The notes beneath the pieces were generated by a model, which did not search any database, was not told the DNA's origin, and worked only from the letters and a program-made list of their open reading frames with translations. This document shows positions 31,311 through 38,417 of a DNA stretch of 40,531 bases, piece after piece. Source of the stretch: a virus; IMG/VR virus record IMGVR_UViG_3300047497_000276, positions 1 through 40,531 of that record; one strand, 5' to 3'. The first letter of the stretch is position 1. Every line of letters begins with the position of its first letter. A program made the translations under genes and the position numbers.

Positions 31311-32258
31311 TTAGATTTTCTTGCCGAACCGATTAACTTCGTAGAGCACTGTGCCTTTGCGAAAGGCAATCTTGTGCGGGTAGCTCGGATTCTTCCAGGT
31401 GTGGGTATCCGTCAAGGCAACCTCTATCGCCACATAGCGGTCTCCGATGTTGCTGCGGAACTCGTCGCAGAAGTAGGTACGCGAGCAAGCGTGAAATTTA
31501 CCCGGCCCACACTCTCCACTTTTCGGCTCCCAATGCGGGTGCTCGACGGTAGAGCCAACGGCCCAAAGTGTTTCGTTCGATGTGCCTTCCTGTGTTTTGA
31601 AGTCGGTAGAGACGCGCTTGTAGAGAATTATGGTCTTGGTCTTTTCAACTGCGTTCGCGTCGAACCAGTCAGTCGGCTTAGGCTTGATGATAGTCGCGGT
31701 CTTGGCGTTCTTTTTAATTTTGCCCTTACCGATTTGCCAGCACACCGCAAACATAAAGAGGGCCACAGTGGCGTAGTCCGAGAAGAGGTGAACGCCGACG
31801 TTTTCCCACGCCTCGACGGATGAGTTTTCCCACGCCTCGACGGATGAGTTTTCCCGCGCCACGACGGATGAGTTTCCCCGCGCCACGACGGATGAGTTTA
31901 CCCGCGCCACGACGGATGAGTTTACCCACGCCTCGACGGATGAGTTTTCCCGCGCCACGACGGATGAGTTTTCCCGCGCCACGACGGATGAGTTTCCCCG
32001 CGCCACGACGGATGAGTTTTCCCGCGCCACGACGGATGAGTTTCCCCGCGCCACGACGGATGAGTTTCCCCACGCCACGACGGATGAGTTTTCCCACGCC
32101 TCGACGGATGAGTTTCCCCGCGCCACGACGGATGAGTTTTGAATTTTTCGCGCGACCACAATGAGCGTCGTCGCCTGAATATAAATGCGGGTGTACTCGT
32201 CGAACTTCTCCGGCAGAGCGTCAAAATCGCTCTGCTTCGTCACAATGATTTCGTTCAT
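31311..32258 (-). CDS. Octapeptide-repeat (NSSVVARG) beta-solenoid protein
   Basis: This 315-aa protein starts with a 40-residue segment (MNEIIVTKQSDFDALPEKF) and then 14 octapeptides, residues 41-152. They alternate NSSVVARG, NSSVVARE and NSSVEAWE with variation only at positions 5, 7 and 8. A regular 8-residue turn repeat of this kind predicts a right-handed beta-solenoid. The C-terminal 150 residues form a separate mixed domain (KTIILYKRVSTDF, YVAIEVALTD, GTVLYEVNRFG). Similar repeats occur in phage and bacterial proteins of unknown role. It sits mid-operon among tiny genes. Confidence 0.8.
   Translation of the reverse strand: MNEIIVTKQSDFDALPEKFDEYTRIYIQATTLIVVARKIQNSSVVARGNSSVEAWENSSVVAWGNSSVVARGNSSVVARENSSVVARGNSSVVARENSSVVARENSSVEAWVNSSVVARVNSSVVARGNSSVVARENSSVEAWENSSVEAWENVGVHLFSDYATVALFMFAVCWQIGKGKIKKNAKTATIIKPKPTDWFDANAVEKTKTIILYKRVSTDFKTQEGTSNETLWAVGSTVEHPHWEPKSGECGPGKFHACSRTYFCDEFRSNIGDRYVAIEVALTDTHTWKNPSYPHKIAFRKGTVLYEVNRFGKKI
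31803..32138. repeat. Fourteen tandem 24-bp repeats
   Basis: The repeat encodes the octapeptides. Unit changes are concentrated in a few bases (CGC/CAC, CCTC/CCAC). Because 24 is divisible by 3, extra reading frames stay open through it on both strands; these are not genes. There are no spacers, so it is not a CRISPR array. Confidence 0.95.
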
Positions 32259-32261
32259 ACC

Positions 32262-32384
32262 TTAAAGCTGAAAGAGAACCGAATAATCTATCCCGTAGGT
32301 CGCCACTCCCCACACAACTGCGGCGATAGCGAACAGAGAGGCCATCGCACCTGCTACACCGACAATCCAGAATGCGAGTTTCAT
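32262..32384 (-). CDS. Tiny membrane protein (40 aa)
   Basis: It reads MKLAFWIVGVAGAMASLFAI, then AAVVWGVATYGIDYSVLFQL. One long or two short membrane helices are predicted. Its ATG overlaps the preceding stop (ATGA) and its stop lies 3 nt before the repeat-protein start. That coupling supports reality despite its size. Confidence 0.65.
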   Translation of the reverse strand: MKLAFWIVGVAGAMASLFAIAAVVWGVATYGIDYSVLFQL

Positions 32385-32566
32385 ATATTCTTTGCGCCTT
32401 TTTGAGCGCGTCGGACGTGTCCGTAAGCTAGTAATTCGTCAAGCGTCCAACCCTCAAAAAACTTTGCCTGTTGCGCTATCGCCCATCCGCACTCGCACGA
32501 TTTTGATGCGCCACCGCCGAGAGAAATGTATCCGCGCTCGTCGCATGTATCGCATTTAGGTTTCAT
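32381..32566 (-). CDS. Small zinc-finger protein
   Basis: The 61-aa product begins MKPKCDTCDERGYISLGG and contains CDTC and SCECGWA, giving a DnaJ-like or rubredoxin-like four-Cys cluster in the first 30 residues. A helical tail follows (LDELLAYGHVRRAQKG). It starts 4 nt after the upstream stop. Protein or nucleic-acid binding is likely. Confidence 0.65.
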   Translation of the reverse strand: MKPKCDTCDERGYISLGGGASKSCECGWAIAQQAKFFEGWTLDELLAYGHVRRAQKGAKNI

Positions 32567-32570
32567 ACAA

Positions 32571-33008
32571 TTACCAGCTAGACGAATAATAGAAGTCTCC
32601 GTGTGCTTCCTCCGCCAGTACCTCATCCAACATTTTCACCGTGTCGGAAATATCAGAGAAGTAATCGTCTCCGTATTCCGTGTTGCCGAAAAAGAAACCC
32701 TCCTGCGTCGGCAGTAGCTCCTTTGCTTTCGTGTGGTCGGCGAGCACTTCTTTGCACAGGTCGCGGAGTGTCACTAATTCAGGTCGGCTAACGTGATAGT
32801 CGCCACAGTTATCCACGCCATCTTGCACATGCTTAACAAACCACTGATGTATTGCGTTAGCCTTGCGCCAATACGCTACCTGCTCGGTAATTTCTTGCAC
32901 GCGCTCCTGTTTGACGCCCTCTAACCCTTCAACTTTTACCTGCTCTTCCGGCTTGCGGTACTTGTTTCCGACGAAGTGTCTCTTCTCCAAATACATATCT
33001 AGTCCCAT
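32571..33008 (-). CDS. Conserved phage protein of unknown function
   Basis: The 145-aa product matches a widespread phage family beginning MGLDMYLEKR. It has ANAIHQWFVKHVQDGVDNCG, a central helix with DLCKEVL, and LPTQEGFFFGNTEYGDDY near the end. Members are sometimes mislabelled as metabolic enzymes. No catalytic evidence supports that. The gene is second in the operon, 4 nt after its neighbour. Confidence 0.8.
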   Translation of the reverse strand: MGLDMYLEKRHFVGNKYRKPEEQVKVEGLEGVKQERVQEITEQVAYWRKANAIHQWFVKHVQDGVDNCGDYHVSRPELVTLRDLCKEVLADHTKAKELLPTQEGFFFGNTEYGDDYFSDISDTVKMLDEVLAEEAHGDFYYSSSW

Positions 33009-33012
33009 AAGC

Positions 33013-33222
33013 CTAGTAGTCGCGGAGCATAGCTTTTAATTCGGCGGTCTGCTGTTCGATACCAGCAAAGCGTTCCATGATACTCGGCTCACGATACGCT
33101 GGGTGGTGCGTTTCGCACTCGACAAGCTCTACGTCGTCTCCACCGCTGTCCTGCACTCCGACAAAACCCGAACCGTTGCACTCACACGCTACGGGAACGC
33201 GCACTACTGTTTCTTTGTCCAT
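33013..33222 (-). CDS. Small Cys/His protein, first gene of operon
   Basis: This 69-aa protein starts MDKETVVRVPVACECNGSG and has ACEC, then VECETHH about 25 residues later, a probable zinc site. The end is a helix (ERFAGIEQQTAELKAMLRD). The ATG at 33222 is preferred because it lies about 30 nt after a good promoter. The role is unknown. Confidence 0.6.
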   Translation of the reverse strand: MDKETVVRVPVACECNGSGFVGVQDSGGDDVELVECETHHPAYREPSIMERFAGIEQQTAELKAMLRDY

Positions 33223-33257
33223 ACCGCAATTATGGATTACGAACTTGATATATCTAA

Positions 33258-33285
33258 ATTGTACGCCTGATTTTCTATCGTGCAA
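33258..33285 (-). promoter_or_regulatory. Sigma70-like promoter of the small-gene operon
   Basis: On the minus strand TTGCAC (33280-33285), a 16-bp spacer and TACAAT (33258-33263). A GATATATC palindrome (33247-33254) covers the predicted start and could be an operator. A further TTGACA lies upstream without a good -10. Confidence 0.6.
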
Positions 33286-33373
33286 GCAAGATACACACTC
33301 GAAAACTTCCGCGTAGTTTTGTCAAATCGCGCCGACGCAAACGCGCACACTCTCACCCCCTCAAAGGCGAGCT

Positions 33374-33404
33374 AAATAAAAAGACCGCAGAGTTATGCGG
33401 TCTT
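33374..33404 (-). terminator. Intrinsic terminator of the primase-fragment gene
   Basis: AAGACCGCA and TGCGGTCTT form a perfect 9-bp stem with a 6-nt loop, followed by TTTTTATTT on the minus strand. The stem contains the stop codon. Confidence 0.92.
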
Positions 33405-33956
33405 GAGTTCTACTACTCCACCAACGCGGAAGGATGACGGGAGCCTCGCTTCGGTAATGCCGATGTAGCCCGTCAAGTTTCCGTTCTCGTCTCGGATAGG
33501 AACGGCGACTGTCCCGCGCATGATGCCTTTAGCGGCGTAGCCGATACCAAGTGCCTTCGCCGTGTCGGGGTCAAAGCCAACGGTAGCGACGGCCGCGTGG
33601 TCATGCTCCAGATAGTCCAGAGGCTTGAGCGTGCCTTCTTTTTCCTGGACCTTCTGGGGAACGGTGGGACTGGTCGTCTTCCCGATACGAAAGTGTTGAG
33701 CGAGTTCTTCGGCCGCATCCTTGAGCGGCACTTCCTTGATGTGCGCCACAAGGTCAATGACCGAGCCGCCCGCCGAGGAATTGAAGCAATACCAAACAGA
33801 ACGCGCGGGAGTGAGGGCAAGCGTTCTGTCGCCACCGGCATTACAACGCGGACATGCGCCGCGGAGTTGGTGTTGGGACGGTTTTAATTTCAGTCCGAGA
33901 AACTGCGCCGCTTGTTCAAGCGACACCGCTTCTTTCACTTGGTTGAAGTCTGCCAC
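33393..33956 (-). CDS. CHC2 zinc-finger primase-like fragment
   Basis: This 187-aa protein resembles the front of DnaG-type primases: SLEQAAQFLGLKL, then CPRC (35-38), SVWYCFNSSAGGSVIDLV (54-71) and a helical hairpin. A toprim-adjacent region follows (DPDTAKALGIGYAAKGI, TVAVPIRDENGN). The fourth zinc Cys (CFGC in DnaG) is replaced by Asn/Ser, and there is no Toprim catalytic motif. Similar fragments occur in conjugative elements. The GTG start is fixed by AGGAGG (33962-33967), 6 nt away. Confidence 0.8.
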   Translation of the reverse strand: MADFNQVKEAVSLEQAAQFLGLKLKPSQHQLRGACPRCNAGGDRTLALTPARSVWYCFNSSAGGSVIDLVAHIKEVPLKDAAEELAQHFRIGKTTSPTVPQKVQEKEGTLKPLDYLEHDHAAVATVGFDPDTAKALGIGYAAKGIMRGTVAVPIRDENGNLTGYIGITEARLPSSFRVGGVVELKTA

Positions 33957-34041
33957 GGTCGCCTCCTGTGTGGATATTGGAATGGACGGGTCTGCCGTAA
34001 TGGTACCATTGGTGCAGAGGGTCATCCGTTGGAGTGTGGAT

Positions 34042-34129
34042 GGGGAAAGCAATTAGATGCTCTGGTGACGCAGAGCATGGAGCGTAGTCAGCGCTATCTA
34101 CCGAAGTTGCTTTCACTTCGGCTTTCCCC
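34042..34129. ncRNA. Candidate four-helix RNA in divergent gap
   Basis: GGGGAAAG (34042-34049) pairs with CTTTCCCC (34122-34129). It encloses ATGCTCTG/CAGAGCAT (34057-34078, perfect 8 bp), AGCG/CGCT (34081-34095) and CCGAAGT/ACTTCGG (34101-34121). The layout matches the 3253-3347 element in helix number, not in sequence. It may be the leader of the 34171 gene or of the primase fragment. It has no tRNA T-loop. Confidence 0.45.
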
Positions 34130-34170
34130 GCCCGCACTTCAACAATCGAGCGGGAGAAAGAGAGCTTCCA

Positions 34171-34395
34171 ATGGCAAAGGCCAAGGAAGAAGAACGCCCG
34201 AAAGGGAACAGACCGCTGTACAACGTCCGCGCTCGGCAAGGCCCGAGTGCCGACGGTACGCCAAGCGAGTTTTTCACCACGGTGGGAGCAGTCTGGAAGT
34301 TCAACGAGGGCGACGGCTTCGTGATGAAGCTCGATTTCGTCCCACTGAACGGCGACGGCTCGTTCCTCATCGTCCCGGTGAAGGACAACGAATAA
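34171..34395 (+). CDS. Small conserved mobile-element protein
   Basis: The 74-aa protein has a disordered basic start. A compact beta domain follows (LYNVRARQGP, EFFTTVGAVWKFNEGDGF, MKLDFVPLNGDGSFLIVPV). Similar small proteins sit next to primase and antirestriction genes on plasmids and integrative elements, as here. No function is known. GAGAG lies 8 nt before the ATG as a weak ribosome site. Confidence 0.65.
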   Translation: MAKAKEEERPKGNRPLYNVRARQGPSADGTPSEFFTTVGAVWKFNEGDGFVMKLDFVPLNGDGSFLIVPVKDNE

Positions 34396-34398
34396 TAA

Positions 34399-34429
34399 AA
34401 AGGCCCCAGCGAGTTTTGCCGGGGCCTTT
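34399..34429. terminator. Bidirectional terminator
   Basis: AAAGGCCCC (34399-34407) pairs with GGGGCCTTT (34421-34429). The minus-strand tail TTTTTATTATT is strong. It ends both the 34171 gene and the leftward relaxation operon. Confidence 0.88.
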
Positions 34430-34435
34430 CACTTT

Positions 34436-34600
34436 TCATATTGTGGGCTGTGTGCAGTTACGCGCGGTATGGTCGGGTGACCCGCACTTACTACACGACT
34501 GAGCTTTCCTTTCTTTCACTTTACCGCCGACGGCGGCGGCTATGTCGGCGTCTATTTCATCACGCTTGTCCAGCAACTCACGCAGTTTTTGCGTGTCCAT
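34436..34600 (-). CDS. Mini zinc-knuckle protein (54 aa)
   Basis: The frame begins MDTQKLRELLDKRDEIDADI and contains a canonical CCHC knuckle, CSKCGSPDHTARNC (about 36-49). The start overlaps the end of the relaxation gene by 23 nt, and the terminator lies 7 nt past the stop. It is therefore part of the transfer operon. Single-stranded nucleic-acid binding is inferred. It parallels the knuckle protein at 431-997. Confidence 0.75.
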   Translation of the reverse strand: MDTQKLRELLDKRDEIDADIAAAVGGKVKERKAQSCSKCGSPDHTARNCTQPTI

Positions 34601-35585
34601 TATCGTCACCACCTTTCAGTACCGGACTGTTGAGGAAGAGGTCGGGGTGTCCGGCGCGTTCCCACCCTTTAGTGAATAACTCCGGCATCGGTTTCGGATG
34701 CTGGCTGATGTTGAGAATGGAGGGCATGACGGCGAACGCGACACACGACGCCCCTTTGCCACGCGTGAGTTCCAGAATGAGAGCTTTACGGCGGTCAACG
34801 TCATGCTGATTGATGCACACGACCAGGTGGATGAGATTCGGAAGGCCCCAGTGCTTCGTGTAGAGCTTCTGCCGCTCTATCTCCTGCATGGAGAGAAACT
34901 TCTTTAGGAAGCTCGGCCGTGAAAGTGTGGGGCGTTCAACCTCGGCTTTGTTTTCCGCTTCTAGGCTGAAGAAACGGAAGCCGCTTGCAAGCTCAACACC
35001 GAAAGCACCATGACTGTCGTTCGTGTAGTCGTAGGTGATGCTTTCGGCACCCGTCTTGTAGACGTGCGAGATAGTCACCGGGAGCGTGGTGGGTTTTTCG
35101 GACTGGAGTGTCGCGGCGGGAAAAAGGGTTGAGTGGGTGATTTCCGGCCACCACACCATCTTAGCTCCTGCTTTTTCCGCGCCGATCTGAATGGAACTGA
35201 TGGCGTCGCAGATAAGCATGGAGTGGTCGAACAGTTTTTCATCCCCGAATTGGAGCGGGTTAAACAGCCCTTCGTCTTTCATGAAGGTGACGCCACGCTC
35301 AGCCAGCTCGTAGATTTGAAAGCGGGAGTTCGGGAACGGCTGGCGGTAGAAGTCGTCGGGAATGAAGAGATAGTTGTTCGGAAGGCGGGTAAGTTCTTTC
35401 ATCCTGCGGCGCGTGGCGACCACGTTCATGCCGTTAAGGGCGGCGATGGTGTCGGGGCGCAAGCGGCGATACCGCGCGAAGTGGCGAAAAAGATTTTCCT
35501 TGTCGTGCGCCGTCGGCTCAAGCTCAAACGGCTTGCCGTCCTTGCCAAGTATCGGCGCGTTGCTGTGTCGGCTTAATCGTTCCAT
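34578..35585 (-). CDS. Replication-relaxation family protein
   Basis: The 335-aa protein begins with a winged-helix region (about 22-100): HDKENLFRHFARYRRLRP, ALNGMNVVATRRRMKELTRL, then YLFIPDDF and a YELAERGVTF helix. This pattern fits the replication-relaxation family found on plasmids and integrative elements beside TraG/VirD4-like ATPases, as here. The C-terminal part is mixed alpha/beta, without a recognised relaxase HUH motif. DNA binding at an origin of transfer or replication is inferred. The ATG at 35585 is preferred over an upstream TTG. Confidence 0.7.
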   Translation of the reverse strand: MERLSRHSNAPILGKDGKPFELEPTAHDKENLFRHFARYRRLRPDTIAALNGMNVVATRRRMKELTRLPNNYLFIPDDFYRQPFPNSRFQIYELAERGVTFMKDEGLFNPLQFGDEKLFDHSMLICDAISSIQIGAEKAGAKMVWWPEITHSTLFPAATLQSEKPTTLPVTISHVYKTGAESITYDYTNDSHGAFGVELASGFRFFSLEAENKAEVERPTLSRPSFLKKFLSMQEIERQKLYTKHWGLPNLIHLVVCINQHDVDRRKALILELTRGKGASCVAFAVMPSILNISQHPKPMPELFTKGWERAGHPDLFLNSPVLKGGDDNGHAKTA

Positions 35586-35709
35586 GTTTGGAGAAGTAGA
35601 GGGCTTGGAGTTCTCGGGCAAAGGTAGCCAGGAGGAACTACGCGGAAGCCCGGTGTACGGCGATGCGCTGTGACCACATCGGTAGACACAAAATTATTTT
35701 AGCACCTTA
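35586..35709. other. Intergenic region with shared motifs
   Basis: The 124-nt gap holds CCAGGAGGAACTACGC (35628-35643), CGGTAGACACA (35680-35690, also at 38978-38988) and ACAAAATTATTTTA. No clear sigma70 promoter was found. Shared motifs suggest a common regulator of the transfer genes. Confidence 0.4.
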
Positions 35710-35719
35710 TCAGCGGTGC
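35702..35719 (-). terminator. Weak terminator overlapping the ATPase stop
   Basis: GCACC and GGTGC form a 5-bp stem containing tandem TGA-TAA stops, then TAAAATAATTTTG. Confidence 0.45.
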
Positions 35720-37515
35720 CACTCGGTCGGCGGCTGCGGCTGGGAAGAGCTGGGCGGCGGAATATGCGTAGGCGTTTCGCGCTCCACGCTGAACGCTTCG
35801 CGCATCTGCGTGAGGATGGCCTGAAACTGCTCCTCGCTCATGCGTTCCATTTTGCCAAAATCAACGGGCGGGACACTTATCTCGACCGGCTCTTTGTTGG
35901 CGACTGAAACGTTCCATTTCGGATAGTTCACGGAAGGCCAAAACTGTATCGCCACCTTGCGGAGCGCGTTACGCACCGTTTCATCAAGGTCTTGTATTTC
36001 GTGGACGGCAATAGTGAGATTGACGTTCTGCTTGCGGGCTTTTTCGGTCAGCTCGCGTATCTTTTCATCATGCTTGATGTAGTCCTGCGCCTCGTCGATG
36101 TACGCAAAGACGGGAAGCCGCGCCCCGCGGTCCAGAAACATGCGCTCTTCGGTCGCCTGCAATAGCTTGGCGATGAAGAAGCGGCCGAACGGCTCGGTCG
36201 CGCTTTTGAGCATACCCTCCTTGGTATTTACGAGAATGACTTTCGGCTCCTGAAGAAGCTTGAAGAGATTGAACCGGTTGCGGGGGTTGGTGAACATGGA
36301 AAGAAACAAATTGTCGCTGGTGAAGGCGGTGAGCCGCGCCCGGATAGCGCCCAGGCTCGCCGCGTAGCCTCCGTCGAACATATCGGCCGTTAGAAAACGG
36401 CGGTCGGTGTCGCTCAGTGGCGCCAGATATTCTTCGTACTTCGCGAAGCCGCCCTTTTGGAGAAATTCTTTGAAGGTGAGAACGGTCGCGCCGGGGATGA
36501 GCATAACGGCACGCAATACCGTCTTGAGGATGGCATCCATAAAGCCGGAGGTATCGGCTTTAACGAGCGCCTCCATGAAGAAAAATATCATCTCCTCCGT
36601 GCCGCGCTGGAGGGTCATGCGCTGGCTGGAAGACAGAGAGGCCATCAGCTCTTTGTTGAAGTCGAAGATATTTAAGCAAAGCGGATAGTCCGGCTCGTAC
36701 TCAATGTAGACGAGCTTGCCGTGCAAGTCGCCGCCGGGGGCAAAGCGTTTCAACCGCGCTATATCGAGGACAAGCTGGTTCTGGCTGTCCATCACGAAGA
36801 CGGACGCCTCATTGCGGGCAACTTTATTCAGGTCTTCGTTGATCTGCGTGGAAAGTAGTGTGGTCTTGCCCGAGCCGGTGGGCGCGACAATAAACTGATG
36901 GCGGAGACGGTGCTCTTTGGTGAAGCCAAATGGCACTTCTTGGCGAAACAACTCTTTGAGTTCCGGCTTCCAAGTAGCGGATGCGTCCCGGACCGATTTT
37001 AACTTTGAAGCGTCGAAGTCGGCATACCCGGCGAGGTGAGTATCTTGCGCGGGCTTCAACACGCTGCCGAGTTTTGCGAGCGGCACGGCGTCGAAGTACT
37101 GCAATGAGAACGGCCCCGGTGTCGGGACAAATGTTGCCAACTTCTCTTCCACACCTGCGAGTGCGGTCCGTTCTTTCTGCTCTGCGTCTGCCTGGAGCGT
37201 CCGTATCTCGCGGTCTACCGAACTCGGGTCCCACAGTGCGCGGATGGTGTGGTCTGCTCCGCCCCAAAACATCATCGCCAAAAAGGCGGTTGAAAGAATG
37301 ATGAGCCAGAACGCTATCCAAAACGGAAAGAGGCCCCAGAGACCGACGTAGAACGAAGCGAGCGATAAGACAAAGGCGCCATACAAAATGTCGCGGGTGA
37401 GCGTGTTGCGGTTTTTCGTGTCCACCCAGTTTTGCAGGAAGTTGAACGACGCAAAGATGCCGGTCAGCCCGAAGGCTGCGAACATAATGCTGAGAATGAA
37501 GCCCCCGAACGTCAT
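35710..37515 (-). CDS. VirD4/TraG-like coupling ATPase
   Basis: This 601-aa protein is built like a type IV coupling protein. Three N-terminal membrane helices (about 3-28, 43-62, 65-86) are followed by a coiled segment and a RecA-like motor. Walker A is APTGSGKTT (211-219), FVMDSQNQ (240-247) follows, and Walker B is VFAYIDEAQD (469-478). A TIAVHEIQDLDE sensor segment follows. The Pro/Ser-rich tail is disordered. Such ATPases pump single-stranded DNA through a membrane channel. No other transfer-channel genes are here. The ATG at 37515 starts the first helix. Confidence 0.85.
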   Translation of the reverse strand: MTFGGFILSIMFAAFGLTGIFASFNFLQNWVDTKNRNTLTRDILYGAFVLSLASFYVGLWGLFPFWIAFWLIILSTAFLAMMFWGGADHTIRALWDPSSVDREIRTLQADAEQKERTALAGVEEKLATFVPTPGPFSLQYFDAVPLAKLGSVLKPAQDTHLAGYADFDASKLKSVRDASATWKPELKELFRQEVPFGFTKEHRLRHQFIVAPTGSGKTTLLSTQINEDLNKVARNEASVFVMDSQNQLVLDIARLKRFAPGGDLHGKLVYIEYEPDYPLCLNIFDFNKELMASLSSSQRMTLQRGTEEMIFFFMEALVKADTSGFMDAILKTVLRAVMLIPGATVLTFKEFLQKGGFAKYEEYLAPLSDTDRRFLTADMFDGGYAASLGAIRARLTAFTSDNLFLSMFTNPRNRFNLFKLLQEPKVILVNTKEGMLKSATEPFGRFFIAKLLQATEERMFLDRGARLPVFAYIDEAQDYIKHDEKIRELTEKARKQNVNLTIAVHEIQDLDETVRNALRKVAIQFWPSVNYPKWNVSVANKEPVEISVPPVDFGKMERMSEEQFQAILTQMREAFSVERETPTHIPPPSSSQPQPPTEWHR

Positions 37516-37551
37516 GCGGCCAAGGTGTTTGGGGCTGGGGGAATAGTCAAT

Positions 37552-37592
37552 AAAAAAGGCCCTAGAACCCCGTATACGGCCCGTAGGCGGCC
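37552..37592 (-). terminator. Terminator after the P-loop-less ATPase gene
   Basis: GGCCCTA (37558-37564) pairs with TAGG(CG)GCC (37584-37592), with an inner CCG-TATA-CGG hairpin (37570-37579) and then T6 on the minus strand. Confidence 0.75.
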
Positions 37593-37598
37593 GGAAAC

Positions 37599-38360
37599 CT
37601 ACTCCATGAGCCTCTGCACCAACTCGGTGTGCGCCGTCGTGTTGGGGACCAGGCGGGCGTACTGCGCGAGGGTCTGCGCGTCCTCCCAAGTGCATCGCTG
37701 GCCGATTTTCTCCTCTATCAAAAGTAGAGCCTGCTGAAGTTTCACGGGTAACTCCCCGAGGAAGTTGACGCCTGCCGTAAGCCTCTCCTGCCGGATGAGT
37801 GCCACATGAAACATCCGGCCATAAAAGCCAAAGTCAGGGACAATGACCTGTCCTTGAGTCTGTCCGATAAGCAAAGAGCCGAGCACGAAGGCGTCGAAGT
37901 CTCCGAGTGTTGCCCGGTCAATCTTTGCCACGACCGACCCCTTGAAGGAAAAGTTCGTGGGGTTGCACAGTACCCGTTGCAGCACTGGAGATAGCAAAAG
38001 GTCGTCTATCGTTTCGTTCGCCTCAACGGAGCCGGGATCGGATGAGCGGGGAAGTTTGTCTATCCGTTTCGCGCCCGATAGCAGAAGGCGTGTGAGCGCA
38101 CGCTTGCCATTGCGGACGGTCAACGTTTCGGAGCCTTCTGGGGAGGCCGAGTAAATCGTGGCGGCGAAGTCGCGGGCGCGTTTGTAGTCGATACCCTTCA
38201 GAGGATTAAAACAGTGAACGGCCGGGTCAAAAAGTTTGGCGTGCGGAAACTCGGCGATAAAAGCATCGGCTATAGGGCCGTCGTCAATAACCAAAAAGCC
38301 CGGCGTCGTGTCGAGAAGTTCTTCCGTTTTGTCGGCGCTGCCGATGAGTAGCGTGTTCAT
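37599..38360 (-). CDS. P-loop-less coupling-ATPase-like companion
   Basis: The 253-aa protein resembles the motor domain of VirD4/TraG proteins after the P-loop: FLVIDDGPIADAF, KLFDPAVHCFNPLKGIDYKR, ARDFAATIY, TVRNGKRALTRLLL. No Walker A is present and Walker B is not convincing. It reads as a catalytically dead paralogue or regulatory subunit of the adjacent ATPase rather than a recent fragment, because the frame is intact and the start and terminator are its own. The ATG follows a long leader hairpin. Confidence 0.65.
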   Translation of the reverse strand: MNTLLIGSADKTEELLDTTPGFLVIDDGPIADAFIAEFPHAKLFDPAVHCFNPLKGIDYKRARDFAATIYSASPEGSETLTVRNGKRALTRLLLSGAKRIDKLPRSSDPGSVEANETIDDLLLSPVLQRVLCNPTNFSFKGSVVAKIDRATLGDFDAFVLGSLLIGQTQGQVIVPDFGFYGRMFHVALIRQERLTAGVNFLGELPVKLQQALLLIEEKIGQRCTWEDAQTLAQYARLVPNTTAHTELVQRLME

Positions 38361-38362
38361 AT

Positions 38363-38407
38363 GGCTGAAGTGGTAGAGCTATCTGGTGTGTAGGTGCCAC
38401 CTCAGCC
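38363..38407 (-). promoter_or_regulatory. Leader hairpin abutting the ATPase-companion start
   Basis: GGCTGA-A-GTGG (38363-38373) pairs with CCAC-C-TCAGCC (38397-38407), 10 of 11 pairs. It ends 2 nt before the ATG on the minus strand, so it may hide or space the start. Confidence 0.5.
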
Positions 38408-38417
38408 CTAAAAAAGA

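Noticed and set aside
31803-32138. CRISPR-like regular repeats
   Set aside because: The 24-bp units are directly abutting with no spacers and encode in-frame octapeptides.
31726-32164. Additional long reading frames on both strands through the repeat
   Set aside because: They stay open only because the unit length is a multiple of three; their products are simple repeats with no other sequence support.
38369-38379. AGTGGTAGAGC resembling a tRNA D-arm
   Set aside because: No acceptor stem, anticodon arm or GTTC-type T-loop fits around it; it is the side of a leader hairpin.
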